Shown here one piece after another: positions 12,385-25,079 of a DNA stretch of 64,000 bases. The stretch is from Ophiura sarsii. Its lineage: Eukaryota > Echinodermata > Ophiuroidea > Amphilepidida > Ophiuridae. The stretch is from assembly GCA_035610835.1 (NCBI GenBank), contig CM069455.1:788335-852334 (forward strand), given 5' to 3'. A program made the translations under genes and the position numbers. The notes beneath the pieces are model-generated. The model was not told where the DNA came from. It searched no databases and saw nothing but the letters and a program-made list of their open reading frames with translations. Position 1 is the stretch's first letter. Each line of letters starts with the position of its first letter.

Positions 12385-13034
12385 GTGTGGTGGCATGGGA
12401 AAACCCTTTCACATGGTCATTCTCTAGCAACTTGTTTTTTTTATTTAGCAGAATGCTTCATACTCTTCTGAGTATAGGACTGTTTAGATTTTTCAGAAAT
12501 TCCATCTAGAACTACAATTATAGTATTTTAAAGTTGGCAAGTTTAAATGCAATACTAAAAATTGAAACTGGCAATTCAAAGGTGTACACAAAATCTTTTA
12601 AATGCTCTAATAATAATAAAACTACATTGTTATATTACACAGAATAGCTTGTCATATGAAAAGGACTTTTGATATGAACCTAGTTTTTTGCGATATTATA
12701 AACAATTGTAAGTTCTTCACTTTCAAAATCTTTACAATGCATTGTCGGAATTCACAAGTGGTTACCATGGTAACAGTGTCATTTTACGTAAACATAGCAT
12801 TTTACACATCAAATTTGATAAACAAGGTTCAGAAAAGTACTAAAATAAACTTAACATCTGGAATTTTGCATAAAAAACTCCTGGAGACTAAAGTTCAAGG
12901 TATAATCTTTATCTTGGGACCAAAGTTGGAAAATTGACTTGGAACTCTTTTGTTAGGAATATTTTGGTATGACCCAGATATCTCAATATTAACACTACTA
13001 GCGACTTCCGACGGGTTTTCCCATACCACCACAC
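12385..13034. mobile_element. 650-bp TIR element inserted in satA (ATAT duplication)
   Basis: The left end GTGTGGTGGCATGGGAAAAC matches the reverse complement of the right end (GTGTGGTGGTATGGGAAAAC). ATAT lies at 12381-12384 and 13035-13038. Removing the element plus one ATAT restores a normal satA unit (GCGACAATATATCTGATAG). No transposase is encoded; the 93-codon ORF inside (12656-12937) has no recognised motif. Confidence 0.87.
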
Positions 13035-14188
13035 ATATATCTGATAGTCTTGATATTTTTGATATAAATGATATAAAAGTAACAAACGATAGTTTAGACG
13101 ATATAAAAGATAGAGATTTATTGATGGAGTTGTACTTTTGCGACGATATATCTGATATTCTTGATATTTTTGATATAAAAGATATAAAAGATACAAACGA
13201 TAGTTTTGACGATATAAAAGATACAGATTTTTTGATTGAGTTGTACTTTTGCGACGATATATCTGATATTCTTGATATTTTTGATATAAAAGATATAAAA
13301 GATACAAACGATAGTTTTGACGATATAAAAGATAGAGATGTTTTGACTGAGATGTACTTTTGCGACGTTATATCTGATATTCTTGATATTTTTGATATAA
13401 AAGATACAAACGATAGTGGTAACGATATAAAAGATAGAGATGATTTAAGTGAGTTGTAAATTTGCGACGATATATCTGATATTCTTGATATAAAAGATAT
13501 AAAAGATATAAAAGATACAAACGATAGTTTTGACGATATAAAAGATAGAGATTTTTTGACTGAGATTTACTTTTGCGACGATATATTTGATATTCTTGAT
13601 ATTTTTGATATAAAAGATACAAACGATAGTTTTGACGATATAAAAGATAGAGATGATTTAAGTGAGTTGTAAATTTGCGACGATATATCAGATACTCTTG
13701 ATATTTCCGATATAAATGCTATAAAAGATACAAACGATACTTTTGACGATATAAAAGATAGAGATTTTAGAATGAGTTGTACTTTTGCGACGATATATCT
13801 GATATTCTTGATATTTCCGATATAAATGATATAAAAGATACAAACGATAGTTTTGACGATATAAAAGATAGAGATTTTTTTGACTGAGATGTACTTTTGC
13901 GACGATATATCTGATATTCTTGATATATCTGATATTCTTGATATTTTTGATATAAAAGATATAAAAAATACAAACGATAGTTTTGACGATATAAAAGATA
14001 GAGATGTTTTGACTGAGTTGTAAATTTGCGACGATATATCTGATATTCTTGATATTTTTGATATAAAAGATACAAACGATACAACCGATAGTTTTGACGA
14101 TATAAAAGATAGCGATTTGTTGATTGAGTTGTACTTTTGCGACGATATATCTGACTGATATTCTTGATATTTCCGATATAAATGATAT
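13035..14188 (+). repeat. satA satellite array, block 2
   Basis: This continues block 1 after the 650-bp insertion, with about 11 units. Several unit junctions read GTTGTAAATTTGCG (in-frame TAA), others GTTGTACTTTTGCG (TAC), so plus-strand open frames are repeatedly closed at the same place in the unit. Confidence 0.93.
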
Positions 14189-15059
14189 GGTCACATTTAT
14201 TAAGTTGGGACCCTATTGCGTCACATGCATACATTTGACAAAAAGTACATGTCATAATGCTCTAAGCCTAATAACTCAAAAAGTATACATCCAAAGTGTG
14301 CAAAAGTATACATTGTTAGAAAGCTGAGATATCTAGAAATGTGAATATTTAGTGTTTGTTCCAGTATACAGGGTGACTTAGGAAATATATAGGGTGTAAC
14401 AAAAGAAATATTACTATGAAATATAATTTACTGTATGCCTCCTTATTTAAACATAGTGCATTGAAATAAATATTGAACCCCAGATTTGAGAAGCCAAAGT
14501 CAAGGCCCTTCCGGTCATATATTATGTGTAGGGGTTAATTAACTGTCAAACGAAAATACAGGGTGATCAAAATGTGTCAATTTTCACATAAAAAACTATA
14601 TATTCTGTGTGGACGGTATGACAAAAATGTATATAAATGTTTTTTGTTCAAAAGAAACACTTAAATGAAGTTTATAAACATACCTTTCTGGTAGAAAGGT
14701 ACAATTCATTCAAATTTGATTATACAGGGTGTCCAAAAATGAAGAAAACAAATTCGGCTGATTACTTACAACCTCATTTCTGTATTATGAATTGATTACC
14801 ATGTTATGCCTGGCATTAATTGCACTAATATTTTGCTGACATACATAGTTAAGTCTGTAGATCTATAGAAATTAGCATTGGATATTGAACAATTTGAAAA
14901 TGATATACTAGTAGGGTGACGGAGATGGATGCTAATCCTAAACACTAAAAAGAGATATTATTGTGCGGATTTGGTGGATAAAATAAGCACTTTTTAGGTA
15001 ATTAGTATCAATATAATTAACAAAGATTATCTAAAATATTAAGACACATTCAACATTAG

Positions 15060-15118
15060 GTCCAACTTCATTAAGACACTGCAGCGATATTTCCCCCCCC
15101 CACCCCACCCAGTTACCA
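15060..15118 (+). repeat. C-rich low-complexity tract
   Basis: A C-run broken by A (CCCCCCCCACCCCACCC) lies within the 1.63-kb TIR element. Confidence 0.6.
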
Positions 15119-15299
15119 TTTTAAATTGGTAATAATCTGCCATTAATACATTTTCAGATGTTATTTGTTGTATGTAATTAATTAGTAATATTAATTAATT
15201 GTGAATGTCATTAACACTAATTAAGGTTTGGTAATTACAATAATGATTACACAAAATAGTAATTCAATGTACTAATATGCACAAGATTTAATCATTTAT

Positions 15300-15778
15300 T
15301 TTGCCCATCACATTGGAAATACATAGCCTGCATCCTCACCCGCATGCATCCTCACCGCCTCCACCCTGACTAATTGTAGTTAACGAGTTATAGTAATTAA
15401 TCTCAACTTGATTTATACATTTTTCTTATAGATACTATTAAAGCAATACATTATCTTCCAAATGAGACTAAATATACTCAATTGTGATGTATGGTTTGAA
15501 AAATATAAGCATTTGAATGGCAAATGAGCGAAAAAATGTTGCCCATCCCATTGGAAATACATAGTGTGCATCCTCACCCGCGTGCATCCTCACCCGCTTC
15601 CACCCTGACTAATTGTAATTAACGAGTTATAGTAATTAATCTCAACTTGATTTATACATTTTTCTTATAGATACTATTAAAGAAAGAAATTATCTTCCAA
15701 ATGAGACTAAATATACTCAATTGTGATGTATGGTTTGAAAAATATAAGCATTTGAATGGCAAATAAGCGAAAAAATGT
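15300..15778 (+). repeat. Two-copy tandem duplication, period about 239 bp
   Basis: Both copies start with TTGCCCATC(A/C)CATTGG and contain CTGACTAATTGTA, ACGAGTTATAGTAATTAATC and ATGTATGGTTTGAAAAATAT. They are nearly identical, so the duplication is recent. It lies inside the TIR element at 14189-15822. Confidence 0.9.
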
Positions 15779-15822
15779 GACAAGTCCACCCTTTTTAGGG
15801 TCCCAACTTAAGAAATGTGACC

Positions 15823-18800
15823 ATATAAAAGATACAAACGATAGTGTTGACGATATAAAAGATAGAGATTTTTGGACTGAATTGTAATTTTGCGACGATA
15901 TATCTGATAGTCTTGATATTTCCGATATAAATGATATAAAAGTAACAAACGATAGTTTAGACGATATAAAGATAGAGATTTGTTGATGGAGTTGTACATT
16001 TGCGACGATATATCTGATATTCTTGATATTTTTGATATAAAAGATATAAAAGATACAAACGATAGTTTTGACGATATAAAAGATAGAGATTTTTTGATTG
16101 AGTTGTACTTTTGCGACGATATATCTGATATTCTTGATATTTTTGATATAAAAGATATAAAAGATACAAACGATAGTTTTGACGATATAAAAGATAGAGA
16201 TGTTTTGACTGAGATGTACTTTTGCGACGATATATCTGATATTCTTGATATTTTTGATATAAAAGATACAAACGATAGTGGTGACGATATAAAAGAAAGA
16301 GATTTTTGAATGAGTTGTACTTTTGCGACGATATATCTGATCTTCTTGATATTTCCGATATAAATGATATAAAAGATACAAACGATAGTTTTGACGATAT
16401 AAAAGATAGAGATGATTTAAGTGAGTTGTAAATTTGCGACGATATATCAGATATTCTTGATATTTCCGATATAAATGCTATATAAGATACAAACGATAGT
16501 TTTGACGATATAAAAGATAGAGATTTTTGAATGAGATGTACTTTTGCGACGATATATCTGATATTCTTGATATTTTTGATATAAAAGATACAAACGATAG
16601 TGGTGACGATATAAAAGATAGAGATGATTTAAGTGAGTTGTAAATTTGCGACGATATATCAGATATTCTTGATACTTCCGATATAAATGCTATATAAGAT
16701 ACAAACGATAGTTTTGACGATATAAAAGATAGAGATTTTTGAATGAGATGTACTTTTGCGACGATATATCTGATATTCTTGATATTTTTGATATAAAAGA
16801 TACAAACGATAGTGGTGACGATATAAAAGATAGAGATGATTTAAGTGAGTTGTAAATTTGCGACGATATATCTGATATTCTTGATATTTTTGATATAAAA
16901 GATACAAACGATACAACCGATAGTTTTGACGATATAAAAGATAGCGATTTGTTGATTGAGTTGTAATTTTGCGACGATATATCTGATATTCTTGATATTT
17001 CCGATATAAATAATATAAAAGATACAAACGATAGTGTTGACGATATAAAAGATAGAGATTTTTGGACTAAATTGTACTTTTGCGACGATATATCTGATAT
17101 TCTTGATATTTTTGATATAAATGATATAAAAGTAACAAACGATAGTTTTGACGATATAAAAGATAGAGATTTTTAGATTGAGTTGTACTTTTGCGACGAT
17201 ATATCTGATATTCTTGATATTTTTGATATAAAAGATATAAAAGATACAAACGATAGTTTTGACGATATAAACATGATAAAAGATAGAGATGTCTTGACTG
17301 AGCTGAGATGTACTTTTACGACGATATATCTGATATTCTTGATATTTTGATATAAAAGATACAAACGATAGTGGTGACGATATAAAAGATAGAGATGATT
17401 TAAGTGAGTTGTAAATTTGCGACGATATATCTGATATTCTTGATATTTCCGATATAAATGCTAAAAAAGATACAAACGATAGTTTTGACGATATAAAAGA
17501 TAGAGATTTTTTGATTGAGTTTTATATACTTTTGCGACGATATATCTGATATTCTTGATATTTCCGATATAAATGATATAAAATATACAACCGATAGTTT
17601 TGACGATATAAAAAAGATAGAGATTTTTTGACTGAGATGTACTTTTGCGACGATATATCTGATATTCTTGATATTTTTGATATACAAGAGACAAACGATA
17701 GTTTTGACGATATTAAAGATAGAGATGATTTAAGTGAGTTGTAAATTTGCGACGATATATCTGATATTCTTGATATTTCCGATATAAATGCTAAAAAAGA
17801 TACAAACGATAGTGTTGACGATATAAATGCTATAAAAGATACAAACGATATAAAAGATAGAGATTTTTGAATGAGTTGCACTACGATATATCTGATATTC
17901 TTGATATTTCCGATATAAATAATATAAAAGATACAAACGATAGTTTTGACGATATAAAAGATAGAGGTTTTTTTTGACTGAGATGTACTTTTGCGACGAT
18001 ATATCTGATATTCTTGATATTTTTGATATTTTTGATATAAAAGATACAAACGATACAACCGATAGTTTTGACGATATAAAAGATAGCGATTTGTTGATTG
18101 AGTTGTACTTTTGCGACGATATATCTGATATTCTTGATATTTCCGATATAAATGATATAAAAGTTACAAACGATAGTGTTGAAGATATAAAAGATAGAGA
18201 TTTTTGGACTGAATTGTAATTTTGCGACGATATATCTGATAGTCTTGATATTTCCGATATAAATGATATAAAAAGTAACACACGATAGTTTAGACGATAT
18301 AAAAGATAGAGATTTGTTGATGGAGTTGTACTTTTGCGACGATATATCTGATATTCTTGATATTTTTGATATAAAAGATATAAAAGATACAAACGATAGT
18401 TTTGACGATATAAAAGATATAGATGAGATGTACTTTTGCGACGATATATCTGATATTCTTGATATTTTTGATATAAAAGATACAAACGATACAACCGATA
18501 GTTTTGACGATATAAAAGATAGCGATTTGTTGATTGAGTTGTACTTTTGCGACGATATATGTGATATTCTTGATATTTCCGATATAAATGATAAAAGATA
18601 CAAACGATAGTGTTGACGATATAAAAGATAGAGATTTTTGGACTGAATTGTAATTTTGCGACGATATATCTGATAGTCTTGATATTTCCGATATAAATGA
18701 TATAAAAGTAACACACGATAGTTTAGACGATATAAAAGATAGAGATTTGTTGATGGAGTTGTACTTTTGCGATATATCTGATATTCTTGATATTTTTGAT

Positions 18801-20489
18801 ATAAAAGATATAAAAGATACAAACAATAGTTTTGACGATATAAAAGATAGAGATTTTTTGATTGAGTTGTACTTTTGCGACGATATATCTGATATTCTTG
18901 ATATTTTTGATAGAAAAGATATAAAAGATACAAACGATAGTTTTGACAATATAAAAGATAGAGATTTTTGGACTAAATTGTACTTTTGCGACGATATATC
19001 TGATATTCTTGATATTTTTGATATAAATGATATAAAAGTAACAAACGATAGTTTTGACGATATAAAAGATAGCGATTTGTTGATTGAGTTGTACTTTTGC
19101 GACGATATATGTGATATTCTTGATATTTCCGATATAAATGATAAAAGATACAAACGATAGTGTTGACGATATAAAAGATAGAGATTTTTGGACTGAATTG
19201 TAATTTTGCGACGATATATCTGATAGTCTTGATATTTCCGATATAAATGATATAAAAGTAACACACGATAGTTTAGACGATATAAAAGATAGAGATTTGT
19301 TGATGGAGTTGTACTTTTGCGATATATCTGATATTCCTGATATTCTTGATATAAAAGATATAAAAGATATAAACGATAGTTTTGAAGATATAAGAGATAG
19401 AGATGTTTTGACTGAGATGTACTTTTGCGACGATATATCTGATATTCTTGATATTTTTGATATAAAAGATACAAACGATAGTGGTGACGATATAAAAGAT
19501 AGAGATTTTTGAATGAGTTGTACTTTTGCGACGATATATCTGATATTCTTGATATTTCCGATATAAATGATATAAAAGATACAAACGATAGTTTTGACGA
19601 TATAAAAGATAGAGATGATTTAAGTGAGTTGTAAATTTGCGACGATATATCAGATATTCTTGATATTTCCGATATAAATGCTATATAAGATACAAACGAT
19701 AGTTTTGACGATTTAAAAGACAGAGATTTTTGAATGAGATGTACTTTTGCGACGATATATCTGATATTCTTGATATTTTTGATATAAAAGATACAAACGA
19801 TAGTGGTGACGATATAAAAGATAGAGATGATTTAAGTGAGTTGTAAATTTGCGACGATATATCTGATATTCTTGATATTTTTGATATAAAAGATATAAAA
19901 GATACAAACGATAGTTTTGACGATATAAAATATATAGATGAGATGAGATGTACTTTTGCGACGATATCTGATATTCTTGATATTTTTGATATGAAAGATA
20001 CAAACGATACAACCGATAGTTTCGACGATATAAAAGATAGCGATTTATTGATTGAGTTGTACTTTTGCGACGATATATCTGATATTCTTGATATTTCCGA
20101 TATAAATGATATAAAAGATACAAACGATAGTGTTGACGATATAAAAGATAGAGATGTTTGGACTAAATTGTACTTTTGCGACGATATATCTGATATTCTT
20201 GATATTTTTGATATAAATGATATAAAAGTAACAAACGATAGTTTTGACGATATAAAAGATAGAGATTTTTAGATTGAGTTGTACTTTTGCGACGATATAT
20301 CTGATATTCTTGATATTTTTGATATAAAAGATATAAAAGATACAAACGATAGTTTTGACGATATAAAAGATAGAGATGTCTTGACTGAGCTGAGATGTAC
20401 TTTTGCGACGATATATCTGATATTCTTGATATTTTTGATATAAAAGATACAAACGATAGTGGTGACGATATAAAAGATAGAGATGATTG
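15823..20489 (+). repeat. satA satellite array, block 3 (largest)
   Basis: Roughly 45 units of 102-120 bp. Higher-order structure is visible. A multi-unit block with GGAGTTGTACTTTTGCGATA (6-bp deletion variant) occurs near 18755 and again near 19299, about 544 bp apart. The variant GTCTTGACTGAGCTGAGATG occurs near 17288 and 20377. Minus-strand open frames reach 394 codons (18290-19474), but all three minus frames are open in places, which points to base composition rather than coding. The array ends abruptly at about 20489. Confidence 0.93.
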
Positions 20490-20585
20490 TCACCTGACGC
20501 TCAGAAAGTATAACACTGACCAGACCAAAATTTGCGGATGCCACCGTGATGATGAGAGGCAAGTCTGTCATTTATTTTCCACTGA

Positions 20586-21160
20586 CTACATACGCCAAAA
20601 CAATTCAAACGATAATATATAATTTGCAATAATTAATACGAATCTCTGACCTACGTCGCGGATGGGATGAATTATCGGCCAACCGTCCCTGAATCGAACT
20701 GCATTAAGGGCTGAAGACAGATTTAATTATATTATAACACATACAACTATGCCTATCCGTTCTATATCAAACATGGGGATAGGCAAACTGAATTGAATTG
20801 AAATAGTCACAACGAGCATTATTGAGGCAGCACCACGAATTTATATCCAGTTTAAAAGGGTAGACATGCAATTGTCGCCCTTTTAAAATTGCTACATACG
20901 CCAAAACAATTCAAACGATAATATATAATTTGCAATAATTAATACGAATCTCTGACCTACGTCGCGGATGGGATTAATTATCGGCCAACCGTCCCTTAAT
21001 CGAACTGCATTAAGGGCTGAAGACAGATTTAATTATATTATAACACATACAACTATGCCTATCCGTTCTATATCAAACATGGGGATAGGCAGACCTGAAT
21101 TGAATTGAAATAGTCACAACGAGCATTATTGAGGCAGAACCACGAATTTATATCCAATTT
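20586..21160 (+). repeat. Two-copy tandem duplication, period 306 bp
   Basis: Copies start at 20586 and 20892 with CTACATACGCCAAAACAATT and share CTGACCTACGTCGCGGATGG, CGAACTGCATTAAGGGCTGA and CACAACGAGCATTATTGAGG. About 38 bp of unrelated sequence separates the ~268-bp repeated part. No coding signal. Confidence 0.9.
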
Positions 21161-21644
21161 TAACCACATTTTTACTCCTTTGTGTGAAAACGCACAATTT
21201 GCATAACATTTTGTACAACTACTTGTTGAATAAATAATGCATATCAATCGTTACATTTTTAAATGATTGTAAAGTACTTCTTTACAATGAAAGAAAAAAC
21301 CAAAACTGCCACACAAGTGTTTTCATTTGAACGGCGGAAAATGGGAACACTTGCCTAATCCCCCCCTTTTTTTCTTGATTAGGAGTTGAAGTACACTAAC
21401 GCGTTTTCCCAATCAGATACCAAGATTTCCTTACCTTTCTCTGTTCGATACACTGTATCGTACAAGTACAGAGAACGGTCACTGGGCTTAATAGCCGGGT
21501 GCCTAACAAGCATTAGTTGGGCAGTCTACAACATACATTATAATGAGCGAAATAGATTATATTGGAGAGACATTTCATACCGGCTTTCTGATTGCGAGCC
21601 AGCCAGCCGGGTGTCTGATATAAGTGTTAGGCAGACTACACAGT
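21161..21644. other. Non-coding stretch
   Basis: No gene recognised. One 86-codon ORF (21386-21646) has no family features. Confidence 0.4.
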
Positions 21645-21654
21645 AGCGTAGCCA

Positions 21655-21704
<50 letters not shown>

Positions 21705-21880
21705 AGGAGGGGGCAGAGTGCCCCCCCCCTGAAAAATAATTTGACCAGGAAATCGGGAAGGCAGTGGAAAATCGGGAAGGTAAAGGAAGGAAAAGAAAGG
21801 GAGAAAAGGAAGGAAAGGAAAGGGAAAAAAGGGAAGGAAAGGGAAAAGGAAAGGAAAAGGCAGTAACGTGCACAAAAGGG
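21645..21880 (+). repeat. Long poly-G tract with adjoining purine-rich tract
   Basis: About 48 nearly uninterrupted G follow GTAGCGTAGCCAG. After a short C-run comes a GA-rich stretch (GGAAAGG-type, about 21755-21860). CGTAGCC followed by G mirrors GGGGCCTACGCCACTGAAT near 50934 in the opposite orientation, so this may be a transposon terminus. Gly-, Pro- and Lys/Glu-rich open frames here are low-complexity shadows. Confidence 0.8.
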
Positions 21881-24709
21881 GAAATTTGGCGGGTCAATGT
21901 TTTTTCTCGTAAGAGTATGTGGTTAACAAAGCAAACAAGAGATGCCCTTGGCGCCGTAACCCAATCCGCCAAACATCATTATCCATTTTACTGTAGCTCA
22001 ATAATCCCCAAATGTATACGTTAGAGAGCTTGAGATACAAGTGCTGACGTTGAACTTGACGATAGCGGTCGAATAACAAGAAGAGTCTTTAAAAGACAAA
22101 CAGCGTTCAGAAGGGGTAAACCAACAGCGTAATAAATCTCAGTACTCCGAATGACGAATTGTTGTTGTTGCTATACACTAGCATACAATCCAAGTATAAA
22201 TTGATGTGAAAATTCTGTTGTAGTATAGTCCACGGACTCCACGATGCTCGTGGTTTACATTTGTTTAAGATAGCAGATGGTAAAGCAATATCCGAGAGGG
22301 ATTCATATCCTATTGCCTACACGATCATCCGTTCCAAGAATAAATTGAACACTGTTTTGGCTATTGGTACTACTGAAGCTACCATATTAGTGCAGAACGC
22401 TGACAGCACCAAAAATGGCGTATAGTTGTAGTAGCTTACAGGCATTTGCAACTGGTGCAAAATATTTAACAGCGGCTTTTATTATTATTATTATTATTAT
22501 TATGAAAACAACAATCAGCTCTTGTTTCACAGTAATCTGAAAACAGCGATACCTTTGTATGAGATCGTGCCTCCGCATGACGCAATAATACTCCACTGCA
22601 AGTTGTGGCTCATGGAAGCGTTGTCACCAACCAAGGACTCACTTCTTTACTTCACGGTCGACTATACTCGGAACAGGCTGGGTGCGGATGAAAGTTCTTT
22701 CCACAAAGCCAAACTGGGAAAAAACACGCCGAAGAGTCGACGCCTATAACGTTCAGAACATTCATGGTAGTAGTACAACTGCTAAGCATAGACACATGTC
22801 CTGAAAGAAGAATAAAAAAAACGGCAGAAGCAGAATCTGGGCAATTTATATCCTTAACATTAAGTTTCCCCTTATACATGTAGCAACCGGTGGGCAATGA
22901 CAAAATCATCGCCCAACGATGATTATCAGCAGGAGCTAATTCCAAAATATAAGTACCAGCCGGCTAATGAGAAGTACCACTTAAGTATCCATGTATTTCG
23001 TGTATTTATTTAAATGTACCCTAAAATATATGTATATGGGTGGTTTTTTATAATGAACGAATACATGACGTAACAGTTAATCCCCCCGGCGATGTCCCTA
23101 ACAGCAACATAAAACACAACCCCATTATCGTCTTGGCCCCGCAGAACCAACATGGAAGAACATAACGAATTATAAACTTTATTGACGACATCGCCGTATG
23201 AACGCGATGACAAATGAAACCTATAAATGTGAATGATAGTAGCCATATACAACCATAGACCCTATATGGGGGGTGGGGGGGGGGGGGGGGGGGGCGGGGT
23301 GAGACAATTAACGAGTGGTGCTAGTTTGAATACAAACCAAAACGTCTTCGGTATAACACAAGGAGAACATGTTGCAGAAACAACCCGGACTAACATTTTA
23401 CCAATCTGAAATACCATGAAATCAAATTCCAAACAAAACGACAACAACCATACTATGTATGAAATTGATATACGAGTACGATAGAATCAAACAAAGTATT
23501 GTCAAAATACCTAAACGAAATGCAGAGCAACTATTTTCACTAGCTAGGTGGCAAAAACCAAACCTAACGCCCGACAAGTCGTATGGCTATAGTACAGAGA
23601 TCCGTTAGTATTTCCCCCTATTTTATTGCTATAATATAGTAGAGATGCCATGAATGACCCCCTCAAAAATGATAAGATATGATTAATAATTGAATGGACC
23701 ACACACACCCCACTTATAAATTAAACAAACGAGCCGCGGTAGAGGTAAATATGTACATCGATGAAACTATGCACGAATACACAAAGTGAAATGGCTTACA
23801 AACACGACAAACAAATTTAGACTCATGGTCCCACGCGCGATCGAAAATAAAAACGTAATTATACCAATTATTGCTTCACATTTAAATCTGCCATGCCTAC
23901 CAACTATAGTATTATGTATACCCATCCAAATCCAGCCTCGCTGAAAAACGCGATGAAATTATTATATTTATAATACAAAATAAAAACTCGATCGTTGCGG
24001 ATTTGGACGGAAAAATTGTTACCGGAAAATAAAACGTGAAAACTATGACCTGACAGATGACCTTTGAACTTTGGCAAAGAAGACTTTTTGTAACAGTCGT
24101 TTCCGGAAAAACCCAATACCGACCAATAAACCAGAATTTGCATACGGAATACAAAGTTATAAAATGTAACACCTATTCCACATTATCAACAACCTGATTA
24201 AAATATGTCAACAACTCCCCATAAACCATTCGTGAATGAACAGCACAAATCAACTACCGTACCAAATCAATAACCCGCTAATAGAATCCTCTTAAATATT
24301 AACCAATGCGAAAATTGATAAGTTGTAACGAGGGGATTAAATGATATGCCTGCTAGAATAAATTATACCACGTTATCAACAACCCCATAATATTTCCACA
24401 CAGGTACATTCCAATATTGAAATTTGTGCAACAAATAAACACTTTGCGTTAAAAAAAACCCATTTTAATACTGTTGGAAAGAAAATTGTATGACAAAATA
24501 AGCCAACGCGCTAATCAATTGAGCTAATCGCCATCTACTATGCAAAGTTGGAGATCGATATACAGGTTATTAACTAATCAAAAGATGGATTACAGAGACT
24601 ACCCAACAACTGATCTATGAATAGCATAAACCAACTCTCAACCAAATCAATATCTCGCTAACGTGGCCAATAATAAACCTCTAATATTAACCAAATGTGA
24701 AGATTGAAA
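21881..24709. other. Non-coding stretch with short microsatellites
   Basis: Nothing coding is supported. An (ATT)n run lies at about 22480-22502 and a G-run at about 23271-23296. Other ORFs are short and without motifs. Confidence 0.5.
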
Positions 24710-25033
24710 TTAAATGCCAAAGTGGGGATTAAATGATCTCCCATGAGTATTTTTGTTTTGTGTTTTGCACGTACACATAAACAGTCTGTAAAATGCCGTA
24801 CTGATAAATGCCACGGACACCATTACAACGATTATCAATAGAACTATAATTCTGAACACATAAAAATCAACGGGAAGATTTATATATAAAATCAAAACGG
24901 CGAGGAAAAATCCTGGAGTTCCTTTAGAATACCCTACCATTTCGAAGCTGCCCTTTTTTAACAATCTTCTTCGGCGCCGCGGATCGTGATGTATCCCGTA
25001 ATGATCTTCAACAAACGAGCTAAGGGACAACAC
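24710..25033 (-). CDS. Hypothetical two-pass membrane protein ORF
   Basis: Unrecognised ORF of 107 codons whose first in-frame start-like codon is GTG, so the true 5' limit is unknown. It begins with a short hydrophilic part containing five consecutive Arg (DPRRRRRLLKKG), then two hydrophobic stretches, about residues 41-55 (GFFLAVLILYINLP) and 60-85 (FRIIVLLIIVVMVSVAFIST), then a Cys-containing basic tail. The DNA that encodes LLKKGSFEMVGYSK recurs in part at 31176-31227 on the opposite strand, in the outer edge of the inverted 75-bp array. It could be the 3' part of a broken gene captured in that repeat, or chance. Confidence 0.35.
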   Translation of the reverse strand: MLSLSSFVEDHYGIHHDPRRRRRLLKKGSFEMVGYSKGTPGFFLAVLILYINLPVDFYVFRIIVLLIIVVMVSVAFISTAFYRLFMCTCKTQNKNTHGRSFNPHFGI

Positions 25034-25079
25034 TTAGAGAAAATATCGCGCTGATTTTTCTAAGTACAAGGCAGAATAG

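Larger units (their letters stand above)
14189..15822. mobile_element. 1.63-kb TIR element inserted in satA (ATAT duplication)
   Basis: The left terminus GGTCACATTTATTAAGTTGG and the reverse complement of the right terminus (GGTCACATTTCTTAAGTTGG) match, followed by GACCCTA in both. ATAT flanks both sides (14185-14188 and 15823-15826), and joining the flanks regenerates AAATGATATAAAAGATAC of satA. Inside are several CAGGGTG motifs (14370-14730) and a recent 239-bp tandem duplication near the right end. No transposase ORF is visible, so it is non-autonomous. Confidence 0.87.

Noticed and set aside
18290..19474. A 394-codon minus-strand ORF and other long Tyr/Leu- or Ile/Ser-rich ORFs in satA
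   Set aside because: They follow from satellite units that are multiples of 3 bp with few stop triplets. All three minus frames are open in places, and there is no start context or non-repetitive protein sequence.
21538..21972. Pro-rich, Gly-rich and Lys/Glu-rich ORFs around 21.6-21.9 kb
   Set aside because: They translate a poly-G tract and a purine-rich tract. No conserved protein features.
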